Source of the DNA: an uncultured Clostridia bacterium
Lineage (GTDB): Bacteria; Bacillota; Clostridia; TANB77; CAG-508
Length of the DNA: 64,000 bases
Direction of reading: 5' to 3'
NCBI GenBank assembly: GCA_934155625.1
Contig: CAKPHD010000001.1
Span: 4,948-68,947 of the forward strand
Shown here: one piece after another, positions 10,064 through 18,623 of the stretch
Layout of the letters: every line of letters begins with the position of its first letter
Numbering within the stretch: the stretch's first letter is position 1
Translations under genes and position numbers: made by a program
Notes under the pieces: model-generated
Database searches by the model: none
What the model saw: the letters and a program-made list of their open reading frames with translations, nothing else
Told to the model about the DNA's origin: nothing

Positions 10064-10441
10064 ATTTTTCCTACCTTTCTTTTTATGGCTAAAGAAATCC
10101 TTTATTGTAGTTATTATTCTCAGCCATCTTTTAATTTACACCTATTTTGTTTTTACAACTTATATTTACGGCAAACCAGATATAGATTGTAACCTCTATA
10201 ATACTTTAAACTTTAATATTGGCTTTTATGTTATTAGCTAAAGTGATACATTTACACTATCTGCCCAAATTTAAAACATTATACAAGCTACCATTCTACT
10301 CTTAGTTTGTCAGCATTCATTTACTACTCTTCTTTTATTCTTCTTTTTTTATAATAATTAATTTCATAAATATTAAGCAGTAATTAACCTAATAAAAGGA
10401 CGTCGCATGTCGCAAACGCCCTTTTACATACAACTTATCAA
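10064..10441 (-). other. rpsO-pnp intergenic region with a candidate leader hairpin
   Basis: This 378-base gap holds no convincing ORF. Near the pnp start the minus strand has a long-range stem ATGGCT (10127-10122) / AGCCAT (10090-10085) with extra partial pairing inside, just upstream of the pnp ribosome site. pnp leaders in other bacteria carry autoregulatory stems, but the resemblance is only positional. The rpsO terminator lies at the other end of the gap. Confidence 0.35.
10394..10425 (-). terminator. intrinsic terminator after rpsO
   Basis: On the minus strand AAAAGGGCG pairs with CGTCCTTTT (one G-T wobble) around a short GC-rich loop, 16 bases after the rpsO stop and followed by TTTTATT. 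Confidence 0.75.
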
Positions 10442-10705
10442 CTATTTTCTTAGTCCTAATTTTTTAACTAATTCTTTATATGCATTTTCGTCTTTTTTAG
10501 CTAAGTAGTTTAATAAATTTCTTCTTTTACCAACCATTTTTAAAAGACCTCTTCTTGAATGGTTGTCTTTTTTATGAACTTTTAAATGCTCTGTTAATTC
10601 ATTAATTCTTTCTGTTAAAAGAGCGATTTGAACTTCTGAAGATCCAGTATCTTTTTCATCTCTTCTATATTCATTAATGATTTGTTGTTTTCTTTCTGCT
10701 GTCAT
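10442..10705 (-). CDS. rpsO: 30S ribosomal protein S15
   Basis: An 87-residue protein with the S15 signature ([19 protein letters not shown] and [20 protein letters not shown]), which binds 16S rRNA helices 20-22. Length is normal for the family. The ribosome site AGGAGGTG lies 8 bases before the ATG. It has its own promoter (10801-10829) and terminator and sits upstream of pnp, as usual. Confidence 0.98.
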   Translation of the reverse strand: MTAERKQQIINEYRRDEKDTGSSEVQIALLTERINELTEHLKVHKKDNHSRRGLLKMVGKRRNLLNYLAKKDENAYKELVKKLGLRK

Positions 10706-10800
10706 AATAACACCTCCTATTTCCTTTTCTCCTTATACCGAGCCACAATAATAGGTGTTTTTTATTGCGCTAAGTTTAAGGAACATTTTTTTACATAACT

Positions 10801-10829
10801 ATTGTACTATACTTTACATTAAAAATCAA
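10801..10829 (-). promoter_or_regulatory. sigma-A-type promoter of rpsO
   Basis: On the minus strand TTGATT (10829-10824) and TACAAT (10806-10801) are separated by 17 bases. The tandem 37-bp repeat array begins 15 bases upstream of the -35 box. Confidence 0.7.
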
Positions 10830-10843
10830 GCATTTCTTGAAAA

Positions 10844-10991
10844 TTTTTGGTACTTTTGGGACCGGTTCTCTGCCGTCACATTTTTGGTACTTTTGGGACC
10901 GGTTCTCTGCCGTCACATTTTTGGTACCGTTGGGACCGGTTCTCTGCCGTCACATTTTTGGTACCGTTAGGACCGGTTCTTAACCGTATCA
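10844..10991. repeat. four tandem copies of the dispersed 37-bp repeat
   Basis: Four consecutive 37-base units (10844, 10881, 10918, 10955) share TTTTTGGTAC, GGGACCGGTTC and CCGTCACA. Units differ at GTACCGT versus GTACTTT, and the last ends TTAACCGTATCA. The array ends three bases before the fabI stop codon. No spacers separate the units, so it is not a CRISPR array. Confidence 0.95.
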
Positions 10992-10994
10992 TTT

Positions 10995-11765
10995 TTACGC
11001 ACCAACTATTGAAAAACCATTATCAACATGAATAATTTCACCTGTAATTCCTGATGACATATCACTAAAAAGGAAGCTTGTTGCATCTCCAACTTGCTTA
11101 GGTGTTACATTTTGATGTAATGGAGCCTTATTCTCTACTTCATCTAATATTATGTTAAAATCTTTGATTCCTTTAGCTGATAGTGTCTTTATTGGTCCTG
11201 CAGAAATCCCGTTAATTCTAATTTTTGATTTTCCCAAATCTTTTGATAAATATCTTATATTAGCTTCTAAAGCCGCTTTTGCTGCGCCCATTACATTATA
11301 TCCTTCAATAACTTTTTCTGCCCCATAATATGTATATGAAACAATGCTAGCTCCATCATTCAATACCTCTAACTCTTTAGCAATTCTAGCCACGGCAACT
11401 AAAGAATATGCACTCACATCACAAGCATGAGCATACCCGCTTCTTGATGTCAAAATAAAATCATTCCTTAAATCTTCCGTATTTGCATGAGCAATTGCAT
11501 GAAGAATTCCATCTACTTTACCATATTTTTCTTTTATTGCTTCAAAGCACTCTTGTATACTTTCATCTGAACTTGCATCACACGAAAAAACATCAGAATT
11601 CGGAATTTCATTTGTTAGCTCTTTTATTTTATTGATCTTATCTTTGGAACCACATGTAAAAATCACTTGTGCACCCTGCTCATAAGCTGATTGTGCAGCC
11701 CCCCATGCAATACTCCATTTATTTCTTATTCCCATTATTACTATTTTTTTATTTTTTAAAATCAT
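10995..11765 (-). CDS. fabI: enoyl-[acyl-carrier-protein] reductase FabI
   Basis: A 256-residue short-chain dehydrogenase that performs the last reduction of fatty-acid elongation. The N-terminal segment IVIMGIRNKWSIAWGAA is the FabI-type nucleotide-binding loop. The catalytic pair is in YYGAEKVIEGYNVMGAAKAA (Tyr-x6-Lys spacing). A FabI-like C-terminus ends GEIIHVDNGFSIVGA. It follows accD-accA on the same strand, so carboxylation and reduction steps are grouped. Repeat arrays lie on both sides of the gene. The stop is three bases from the tandem array at 10844-10991. Confidence 0.93.
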   Translation of the reverse strand: MILKNKKIVIMGIRNKWSIAWGAAQSAYEQGAQVIFTCGSKDKINKIKELTNEIPNSDVFSCDASSDESIQECFEAIKEKYGKVDGILHAIAHANTEDLRNDFILTSRSGYAHACDVSAYSLVAVARIAKELEVLNDGASIVSYTYYGAEKVIEGYNVMGAAKAALEANIRYLSKDLGKSKIRINGISAGPIKTLSAKGIKDFNIILDEVENKAPLHQNVTPKQVGDATSFLFSDMSSGITGEIIHVDNGFSIVGA

Positions 11766-11796
11766 TTTTCCCTCCTATTTCTTCATTTAATTTTTA

Positions 11797-11903
11797 TTGT
11801 ACTTTTGGGACCGGTTCTTAACCGTCACATTTTTGGTACCGTTGGGACCGGTTCTCTGCCGTCACATTTTTGGTACCGTTGGGACCGGTTCTTATCGGTA
11901 CAC
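11797..11903. repeat. three copies of the dispersed repeat between accA and fabI
   Basis: A partial unit from about 11797, a full unit at 11830-11866 and one at 11867-11903 that ends CTTATCGGTAC. The last unit overlaps the end of accA: the accA stop codon (TAA, minus strand 11894-11892) and last two codons are repeat sequence. Confidence 0.93.
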
Positions 11904-12698
11904 TTTTCTAAATTTTTTATATCTATTCTCCACTAAAATTTCAATATCATTTTTCGAATCAAACTTCAATTTATTAACACTCTCTATTATATATTTTTTT
12001 AAATCAGAGGCAACACTTTCAAAACCAGCTTGATGAGCTTGAACTCCATCATCAGGTTCTTCTATAATCTTGTCTATAATTCCCAGTTTCATCAAATCTT
12101 GTGCAGTTATCTTCATATTTTCAGCGGCTTCTTGTGCCCTTCCTGCATCTTTGTATAGAATACTAGCAAATCCTTCTGGAGAAAGTATTGAATATACTGC
12201 ATTTTCTAACATGACTATCTTGTCTCCAACAGCAATTGCCAGAGCTCCTCCGCTTGATCCCTCTCCTATTACAACACATATTATTGGAACTTTCAATCTT
12301 GACATTTCGAATATATTTCTAGCAATAGCTTCTCCTTGTCCTCTTTCTTCTGCTCCCATTCCAGGGTAAGCTCCCGGTGTATCTATAAATGTTATTATTG
12401 GCCTATTGAATTTTTCGGCCTGTTTCATCAATCTTAACGCCTTCCTATATCCTTCTGGATTAGGCATTCCAAAATTCCTATCCATATTTTCCTTTATGTT
12501 TTTTCCTTTTTGTTCTCCAATTACTGTAACTGGAATATCATCTAAAAATGCTATTCCTCCAACAATTGATTTATCATCACCAAAATTTCTATCTCCATGT
12601 AACTCAACAAAATCTGTAAATATCTTATTTATATAATCAAGTGCCTTCGGCCTTTCTGACATTCTTGCTAAGCAAACTTTTTCCCATGCAGTTTTCAT
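11892..12698 (-). CDS. accA: acetyl-CoA carboxylase carboxyltransferase subunit alpha
   Basis: A 268-residue crotonase-fold subunit that with AccD transfers CO2 from carboxybiotin to acetyl-CoA. Motifs [20 protein letters not shown] and [15 protein letters not shown] form the oxyanion and CoA pocket. Its ATG directly follows the accD TAA, so translation is coupled. The C-terminus ([10 protein letters not shown]) ends inside a copy of the dispersed repeat, which supplies the terminal Tyr-Arg-stop. This suggests the original C-terminus was replaced when the repeat inserted. Confidence 0.96.
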   Translation of the reverse strand: MKTAWEKVCLARMSERPKALDYINKIFTDFVELHGDRNFGDDKSIVGGIAFLDDIPVTVIGEQKGKNIKENMDRNFGMPNPEGYRKALRLMKQAEKFNRPIITFIDTPGAYPGMGAEERGQGEAIARNIFEMSRLKVPIICVVIGEGSSGGALAIAVGDKIVMLENAVYSILSPEGFASILYKDAGRAQEAAENMKITAQDLMKLGIIDKIIEEPDDGVQAHQAGFESVASDLKKYIIESVNKLKFDSKNDIEILVENRYKKFRKVYR

Positions 12699-13700
12699 TT
12701 ACGCCTCAACCCCCTTCTCCACAAAGATTTCCTCTTTATCGCGTTCGCTCTCAGTCATGTCTTTTTTTCTTGAATTTAATTTATTTTGATTTTTATGCAT
12801 TTTTAACATTTTATATAGAACTTCTTTCATCTCTTTTCTTTCTACAATCATATCAACAAATCCATGTTCAAGCAAGAATTCTGCCCTCTGAAAACCTTCT
12901 GGCAACTTCTGGCGAATTGTCTGTTCAATTACTCTAGGACCCGCAAATCCTATTAATGCATTCGGCTCTGCAATTATAATATCTCCTAGACTTGCAAAAC
13001 TAGCAGTAACGCCTCCTGTTGTAGGGTCTGTAAGAACTGATATATATAACAACCCAGCATCATCATGTCTAGCTAATGCTGATGAAGTCTTCGCCATTTG
13101 CATAAGTGATACAATTCCCTCTTGCATCCTTGCACCTCCTGATACGCAAAATATTATTAACGGAAGTCTTTTTTCAATTGACGTTTCTATTGCTAATGTT
13201 ATTCTTTCTCCAACAGCTTCTCCCATGCTTCCCATCATAAAATTTCCATCCATAATAGCAATTACCGCTTCTTCTCCATTGATTCTACAAATACCACATT
13301 TTACAGCTTCTTCTATCTTTGTTTTTTCTTTTAATGCTTCTACCTTTTTTAAATACCCTTCAAATTTTAATGGATCTTTGGTTAAAATATCTGCACCAAT
13401 TTCTACAAAAGAATCTTCGTCTGCAATTTGTTTTATTCGTCTTCTTGCCGAAATTCTAAAGTGTTTGCCACAATTTGGACATACACTAAAATTATTGTGC
13501 ACATCTTCTTTATATAATATTTCTTTACAATTGTCGCATTTTATCCATTTTCCAATTAACATATCTGATGCTTTTTCATTTTTTACTCTTTTCTCAGTTT
13601 TATTTATTTTTCTGATTTTTTCAATTATCATTTTTTTCCGATGCACTTCCTCTCTACCATCATTCTTTTGTATTATATATTTCACATTCCAAATTAGCAA
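12699..13700 (-). CDS. accD: acetyl-CoA carboxylase carboxyltransferase subunit beta
   Basis: The zinc ribbon is [14 protein letters not shown] and [10 protein letters not shown] (Cys-x2-Cys ... Cys-x2-Cys), followed by the crotonase core ([35 protein letters not shown]). The longest reading has 333 residues from 13700, but the true start is probably ATG 13631 ([12 protein letters not shown]). That start is preceded by GAGAGGAAG. The extra 23 residues include an in-frame CGG, a triplet otherwise avoided as a codon in this window. The accD-accA-fabI order indicates one fatty-acid operon. Confidence 0.94.
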   Translation of the reverse strand: MLIWNVKYIIQKNDGREEVHRKKMIIEKIRKINKTEKRVKNEKASDMLIGKWIKCDNCKEILYKEDVHNNFSVCPNCGKHFRISARRRIKQIADEDSFVEIGADILTKDPLKFEGYLKKVEALKEKTKIEEAVKCGICRINGEEAVIAIMDGNFMMGSMGEAVGERITLAIETSIEKRLPLIIFCVSGGARMQEGIVSLMQMAKTSSALARHDDAGLLYISVLTDPTTGGVTASFASLGDIIIAEPNALIGFAGPRVIEQTIRQKLPEGFQRAEFLLEHGFVDMIVERKEMKEVLYKMLKMHKNQNKLNSRKKDMTESERDKEEIFVEKGVEA

Positions 13701-13743
13701 TTAGACTGAATAGTCAAGTTAAAAACTCTTGACGTAGAGTCAA
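13701..13743. promoter_or_regulatory. candidate operator pair upstream of accD
   Basis: Two inverted repeats sit side by side before accD: TTGAC-GTAGA-GTCAA at 13729-13743 and TTaGACT-GAAT-AGTCAA at 13701-13717. The second half-sites (GACT/AGTC) are perfect. Fatty-acid operons in Firmicutes are usually controlled by FapR or FabT-type repressors; I cannot say which, if any, binds here. Confidence 0.4.
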
Positions 13744-13744
13744 A

Positions 13745-13788
13745 AAAATATCACAATAATGATATTTCTATCAAAATTGTGATATTTT
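13745..13788 (-). terminator. intrinsic terminator after pyk
   Basis: A perfect 13-bp A/T-rich stem (AAAATATCACAAT / ATTGTGATATTTT) with an 18-base loop is followed on the minus strand by a run of T. It lies 27 bases after the pyk stop. Confidence 0.7.
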
Positions 13789-13814
13789 CACATATATATC
13801 TTCCGATTTATTAA

Positions 13815-15248
13815 TTAAATTCTTACAATTCCTCCAAGAACTTTTTTATCTAAACCTTGAGAAAATGTTTGAGCTCCACCTAAAAGAACTACAACATCAC
13901 CTTTTTCAAGGATTTCTTGTTCTTTTAATTTTTGAATTCCTTTTTCAACTGTTTCTTCAATTGTTTCTTCACCTTCAACAAATACTGGAGTTACATTCCA
14001 AGCTAAAGCTAATTGGTGGAATGTTCTTCTATTATCTGTTACAGCTAAGATTGGGCATCCAGCTCCAAGTCCTGATAATGTTCTAGCAGAATCTCCTGTA
14101 TGTGTATATACAACGATTGCATCTGCATTGAAGTTTTTAGCTGTTACACATGAAGAATAAGCAATTTTAGCTTCATCATCAGATAAATCTAAATATTCAT
14201 TATTGTCAAATCTCTTCCAGTAATGAATTTCTGGTTCAACTCTATTAGCTATTTTAACCATTGTTTGTACACATTCAACTGGGTAATCACCTTGAGCACA
14301 TTCTCCTGAAAGCATTATTGCACTTGTTCTATCATAGATAGCATTTGCTACATCACTTGCTTCAGCTCTTGTTGGTAATGGTTGATGTGTCATTGATTCT
14401 AACATTTGTGTAGCTGTTATAGCTGGTTTGAATAATTTGTTAGCTGTTCTAATAATTCTCTTTTGAACAACTGGTGGTTCTGTAAAGTCTGTTTCTGTAG
14501 CCATATCTCCACGAGCGATCATTTGAGCATCAGCTTCGTTAAGAATATCGTCTAAGTTTGATAAACCTTCAACATTTTCAATCTTTGTAACGATTTGGAT
14601 ATCTTTTCCACCATTTTCATCTAATACTTTTCTTACTTGTCTTATATCATCTAAGTTTCTTGCAAATGAAATTGCAACAAAGTCATAATCATGTTCGCAA
14701 GCAGCTTTTAAATCTGCTATGTCTTTTTCAGCTAATCCTGGTAATCTGATAATTGTTCCAGGTAAGTTCATTGTTTTTCTGCTTCCTAAACCATTTCCAT
14801 GCACAACTGTTGTAACTATATCTTTTCCAACAACTTCGTCAACTTTTAATTCAATTGCTCCATCATCTATTAAGATTTTTGTTCCTGGTTGTACATCTTT
14901 ATATAATTCTTTATATGTTATAGAAACTTTTTCTTCGTCTCCTGTAATGTCTTCATTAACTAATGTGAATTTTTGTCCATCTTTTAATTGGATTTTTGTA
15001 TTTTTTCCTGTATATAACATTCCTGTTCTGATTTCAGGACCTTTCATGTCTAATAGCAATGCGATTGGTAAATCTTTTTCTTCTCTTAATTTGATTATTG
15101 CTTCTGTTTTTTCTGATTGCTCATCCCAACTTCCATGTGAATAGTTGATTCTGCAAACGTTTAATCCTGCATCGAATAATTCTTCTAATTTGTTTTCACT
15201 TGCTGGACCGATTGTTCCTACAATTTTAGTTTTTCTTAAATTTTTCAC
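13815..15248 (-). CDS. pyk: pyruvate kinase
   Basis: A 477-residue TIM-barrel kinase that converts phosphoenolpyruvate and ADP to pyruvate and ATP. Seen are KTKIVGTIGPASE (start), DMKGPEIRTG, VTKIENVEGLSN and the pyruvate kinase signature around ARGDMATETDF. PAITATQMLESM is the active-site loop. The C-terminal regulatory domain ends KVLGGIVRI. The extra C-terminal phosphohistidine domain found in some Bacillus enzymes is absent. The ribosome site AAGGAGG and an extended -10 promoter lie upstream. Confidence 0.98.
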   Translation of the reverse strand: MKNLRKTKIVGTIGPASENKLEELFDAGLNVCRINYSHGSWDEQSEKTEAIIKLREEKDLPIALLLDMKGPEIRTGMLYTGKNTKIQLKDGQKFTLVNEDITGDEEKVSITYKELYKDVQPGTKILIDDGAIELKVDEVVGKDIVTTVVHGNGLGSRKTMNLPGTIIRLPGLAEKDIADLKAACEHDYDFVAISFARNLDDIRQVRKVLDENGGKDIQIVTKIENVEGLSNLDDILNEADAQMIARGDMATETDFTEPPVVQKRIIRTANKLFKPAITATQMLESMTHQPLPTRAEASDVANAIYDRTSAIMLSGECAQGDYPVECVQTMVKIANRVEPEIHYWKRFDNNEYLDLSDDEAKIAYSSCVTAKNFNADAIVVYTHTGDSARTLSGLGAGCPILAVTDNRRTFHQLALAWNVTPVFVEGEETIEETVEKGIQKLKEQEILEKGDVVVLLGGAQTFSQGLDKKVLGGIVRI

Positions 15249-15283
15249 TTTGAATTCCTCCTTAAATTTTTACAATTACTGCT

Positions 15284-15292
15284 ATTATACCA
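15284..15292 (-). promoter_or_regulatory. extended -10 promoter element of pyk
   Basis: On the minus strand TGGTATAAT forms an extended -10 box (TG-N-TATAAT) 36 bases before the pyk start. No good -35 box is seen at 17 bases. Confidence 0.5.
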
Positions 15293-15400
15293 TTTTTGTT
15301 GATGATTTATACAATTCATATCATACAATAGCTTTTTCACATTTTATAGTTTTTTGCTACTAATATAGCCATAAAGTTTCGAATTTTAAAATTCAGCACA

Positions 15401-15420
15401 AAAACGCCTTAACGGCGTCT
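15401..15420 (-). terminator. intrinsic terminator after rpmF
   Basis: On the minus strand GACGCC-GTTAA-GGCGTT forms a short GC stem followed by TTTTG, 10 bases after the rpmF stop. Confidence 0.75.
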
Positions 15421-15429
15421 GTCATTTTA

Positions 15430-15615
15430 TTATTCTTCTACTTTTTTTGCAACTACTTCTTTTCCATCATAGTATCCACAGTTTGAACATACTCTATGTG
15501 GTAATACTGGTTCATGACAATGTGGGCAAGTAGCAAATTTTGGTTGTTCTACTTTCCATGTTGATCTTTTTGAATGTGTTCTAGCTTTTGACCATCTTCT
15601 TTTTGGTTGTGCCAT
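15430..15615 (-). CDS. rpmF: 50S ribosomal protein L32
   Basis: The protein starts MAQPKRRWSKARTHSKRSTW and carries the L32 zinc-finger pattern (CPHCHEPVLPHRVCSNCGYY). The start at 15615 is chosen because AGGAGGG lies 7 bases before it and L32 proteins start this way. A longer in-frame start at 15633 would add MRGGIK, which contains the ribosome site. Length about 61 residues. It has its own consensus promoter and terminator. Confidence 0.97.
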   Translation of the reverse strand: MAQPKRRWSKARTHSKRSTWKVEQPKFATCPHCHEPVLPHRVCSNCGYYDGKEVVAKKVEE

Positions 15616-15735
15616 CTTAATCCCTCCTCGCATAAGATATATGTATATATCTGTTCATTTTTTACTTATTAAAAATATTATCATTTTCTAATATTGCTGT
15701 TTATAGCAAATTACAACTAATTTTGTCACTCTAAA

Positions 15736-15764
15736 ATTATACAAGCATTTTTTCAATTTGTCAA
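15736..15764 (-). promoter_or_regulatory. consensus promoter of rpmF
   Basis: On the minus strand TTGACA (15764-15759) and TATAAT (15741-15736) are a perfect consensus pair with 17-base spacing. Confidence 0.85.
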
Positions 15765-15878
15765 CAGCTTTTGGAAATTTTGTGCAATTTTTGCATAACT
15801 TTTATGTAATTTTTATAAAAACACTGAATATATTATAAAATGAGTAAATAAATTTATTTGATTGGAGGCTTTATTTAT

Positions 15879-17831
15879 ATGTGTGGAATTGTTGGTTTTG
15901 TAAATTATAAACAAAATCTTATAAAATATAGGCAAACTTTAATTAATATGAATTCTTCCCTTTCTAAACGTGGACCTGATGAAGAAGGCTATTACCTAAG
16001 AGAACATGTTGCACTCGCCCATAAGCGTTTAATTGTTATTGACCCTGATGGTGGAAAACAACCAATGGCACGGAAAAGGACCAGTCTTGGTACGGCAGAG
16101 AACCGGTCCCAACGGTAACAAAAAATGTGACGTTAGAGAACCGGTCCCAAAAGTACCAAAAAATGTGACGGCAGAGAACCGGTCCCAAAAGTACCAAAAA
16201 TTATAGTTTATAACGGACAAATTTATAATACAAAAGAATTAAGGCAAACATTAGAAGAAAATGGATTTACTTTTGAAAGCCATAGTGATACAGAAGTGTT
16301 ATTAAAAAGTTATATTTATTATGGAAAAGATGTGGTTCATCATTTAAATGGTATTTTTGCTTTTGCTATTTGGGATGAAAAAAATGAAGAACTTTTTATT
16401 GCTAGGGACCATTTTGGCGTTAAACCTTTATTTTACACCATGCAAAATAATTCTTTTATTTTTGCTTCTGAAATTAAAGCTATATTCCAATATCCTGGTG
16501 TCCAACGAATTTTAGATTCTCAAGGGGTTTCTGAATTGTTTGGCATTGGTCCTGCTCATACTCCTGGAACTACTATCTTTAACAATATTTTTGAATTAAA
16601 ACCTGCTCATTTTGCAGTTTTCAATCGTTCGGGTCTTCATCTTGAAAGATATTGGAAATTAAAAAGTGCACCACATACTGAAAATTTTGCCCAAACCTGT
16701 GACCATCTAGAATTTCTTTTAAAAGATGCTATTACTAGGCAATTGGTTTCTGATGTGCCTTTATGTACGTTTCTGTCTGGTGGATTAGATTCAAGTATTA
16801 TAACTAAATATGCTTCTGACTATTGTTTTGAACATAATCTACCACCACTTGATACTTACTCAATTGACTATGTTGATAATGACAAAAATTTTGTAAAGAG
16901 TGATTTTCAGCCAAATTCTGATAATTACTACATAAATTTGATGGTTAGCAAACTTCATACCATTCATCACCCTATTGTTATTGATACTCCTGAACTTGCA
17001 AACTATTTAGAAGATGCAATGATTGCCAGAGATATGCCTGGAATGGCTGATATTGATTCTTCTCTTTTATTGTTTTGTAAATATGTAAAACCAACTGCTA
17101 CTGTTGCTCTTACTGGCGAGTGTGCTGATGAAATTTTTGGTGGATATCCATGGTTTTTCCGTGAAGATGCTCTTAAAAGTGGAACTTTTCCTTGGTCTAT
17201 TGCTATTGATGAACGTCAAACTTTACTTAATCCAAGTATTGCTAAAAAAGTCAATTTAAAGGATTATATAAATTACAGATACACTGAAAGTCTTGACCAG
17301 GTTGAAATTCTTGATACTGATTCTCCAGAAACTGCTGAAAAAAGAAAAATCTCACATCTTACTCTTAACTGGTTTATGCAAACTCTTCTTGACCGTTCAG
17401 ATAGAATGGCTATGTACAATGGTTTTGAACTTCGTGTTCCATTTTGCGATTATCGTTTAGCTCAATATGTTTGGAATATTCCTTGGGAAATAAAGGCTCT
17501 AAACGGACGTGAAAAAGGCTTACTTCGCTATGTTTCTCGTAAATTTTTGCCTGCTGAAATTGTTGATAGAAAAAAGAGTCCTTATCCAAAGACTCACAAT
17601 CCAACTTATTTAGCAAAGGTTAAATCTATGCTTTCAGAAATAATGGCTAATCCTCATGCTCCTATTAATTATCTATTAAATAGAGATTATATTTTAAATA
17701 TTCTTCAAACTGATGGTAAAGCATTTTCTAGACCTTGGTTTGGGCAACTTATGACCGGTCCACAATTAATGGCTTACCTTTGCCAAGTTAATATGTGGCT
17801 TGAAAAGTATCAGCCTACAATGCGCATCTAA
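15879..17831 (+). CDS. asnB: asparagine synthase (glutamine-hydrolysing), interrupted by repeat copies
   Basis: The start MCGIVGFV (ATG 15879, GGAGG at 15864) places the class II amidotransferase Cys at position 2. The glutaminase domain runs to GGKQPM, is then broken by repeat sequence (about 16072-16200), and resumes in the same frame at 16203 (IVYNGQIYNTKEL). The synthetase domain contains TFLSGGLDSSI (PP-loop) and LTGECADEIFGG and is intact to 17831. Read conventionally, a stop occurs at 16116-16118. If one base is skipped at each in-frame CGG (16071, 16093, 16142), no stop occurs and the native frame is regained. That would give about 649 residues with a 43-residue insert. It is otherwise a recent pseudogene. 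Confidence 0.8.
16088..16199. repeat. three inverted-orientation copies of the dispersed repeat inside asnB
   Basis: Three units carry GAGAACCGGTCCC, separated by 37-38 bases, with TGTGACG and GTACC/GTAAC borders. They lie between codons for GGKQPM and IVYNG of the glutaminase domain. Confidence 0.93.
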
Positions 17832-17846
17832 ATATGCATATATAAA

Positions 17847-17873
17847 ATAAGTGGGATATAATGTCCCACTTAT
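17847..17873. terminator. bidirectional terminator between asnB and the SMR-type pair
   Basis: A perfect 10-bp stem ATAAGTGGGA / TCCCACTTAT with a 7-base loop. The T-rich flank is better on the minus strand. Confidence 0.7.
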
Positions 17874-17876
17874 GAT

Positions 17877-18218
17877 TTACATATAATATATTAATATTCC
17901 TAACAGAATAAGCCCATTGCCTAAGATTTTCTTTTTAGTAATCTTTTCGCCAAGAATTCTATTACTTAAAATCATTACAAAAAGATAACCCAAAGATTCT
18001 ATTATTGGCTCGTTTTTATAAGAAACCCCTTTTAGTCCAAACACTACAAGCACAGTTGAGATTACCATTAAAATATAACCTGTTATTACATATACATTTA
18101 AATATTCTTTTAAAACTGAATTATAAGATTTGGAAGCACTTTTTTTCAAAATAATTTGAGATATTGAGCTTACCCAAACCGCCAAAATCAATAATACTAC
18201 ATATTTATTCATCTTCAT
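17877..18218 (-). CDS. small four-helix transporter of the EamA/SMR superfamily (ArnF-like)
   Basis: A 113-residue protein of four predicted membrane helices starting MKMNKYVVLLILAVWVSSIS. The ending LGEKITKKKILGNGLILLGILIYYM matches the last helix of small EamA/SMR transporters. Its start overlaps the end of the upstream gene by 14 bases. Two half-size proteins side by side resemble ArnE/ArnF, which flip undecaprenyl-phosphate-linked amino sugar. The neighbours (aminotransferase, GT2, GT-C) support that role by inference. Confidence 0.65.
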   Translation of the reverse strand: MKMNKYVVLLILAVWVSSISQIILKKSASKSYNSVLKEYLNVYVITGYILMVISTVLVVFGLKGVSYKNEPIIESLGYLFVMILSNRILGEKITKKKILGNGLILLGILIYYM

Positions 18219-18603
18219 TATTCACTATAATTGTTCCTATTATTACAATTAATACTCCTATTACATTTTTTATTGTTATTGTATCATTAAAGATTAGAAT
18301 TGCCCATACAATTGACCAAAGTAATCCCATAGCTTTATTTGCATACGCTATTGAAACATCAAATTTTTTCAATAATTGTTGCCAAATAATTGCATATACA
18401 CCTAAAATCATCATCTCTATTCCATAGTATAATATAAATTGAAATGACATAAATTCTTGGCCTGATGCAAATTTAGCACAAACAGTTGATAATGTATATA
18501 TTGCAATAACAATCTGAAGAATACATATATCTTTTAACTTTGTTTTCTTCTTTTTTTCGTTATCTAACTTTACTAATTTTGTTTTCTCTACCTCTTCATT
18601 CAT
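18205..18603 (-). CDS. small four-helix transporter of the EamA/SMR superfamily (ArnE-like)
   Basis: A 132-residue protein with a charged N-terminal stretch (KKKKTKLKDI) and four predicted membrane helices. It contains the conserved pattern IAYANKAMGLLWSIVWAILIFND. It precedes and overlaps the second small transporter, and the pair probably forms a heterodimer. Candidate function is flipping of a lipid-linked sugar made by the upstream genes. Confidence 0.65.
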   Translation of the reverse strand: MNEEVEKTKLVKLDNEKKKKTKLKDICILQIVIAIYTLSTVCAKFASGQEFMSFQFILYYGIEMMILGVYAIIWQQLLKKFDVSIAYANKAMGLLWSIVWAILIFNDTITIKNVIGVLIVIIGTIIVNNEDE

Positions 18604-18623
18604 TAGAAATTAATTCTCCTTTT

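Noticed and set aside
10844..10991. Possible CRISPR array
   Set aside because: The 37-base units are directly tandem with no spacers, and no cas genes are present.
10755..11035. Overlapping ORFs encoding GPVLCRHIFGT-type repeat peptides
   Set aside because: They are translations of the 37-bp repeat array and have no ribosome site; the same peptides appear at 11797-12033, 16029-16220 and 29148-29366.
13632..13700. Upstream extension of accD to ATG 13700
   Set aside because: It adds 23 residues unlike AccD, includes an in-frame CGG, and a ribosome-site-like GAGGAAG lies before the internal ATG at 13631.
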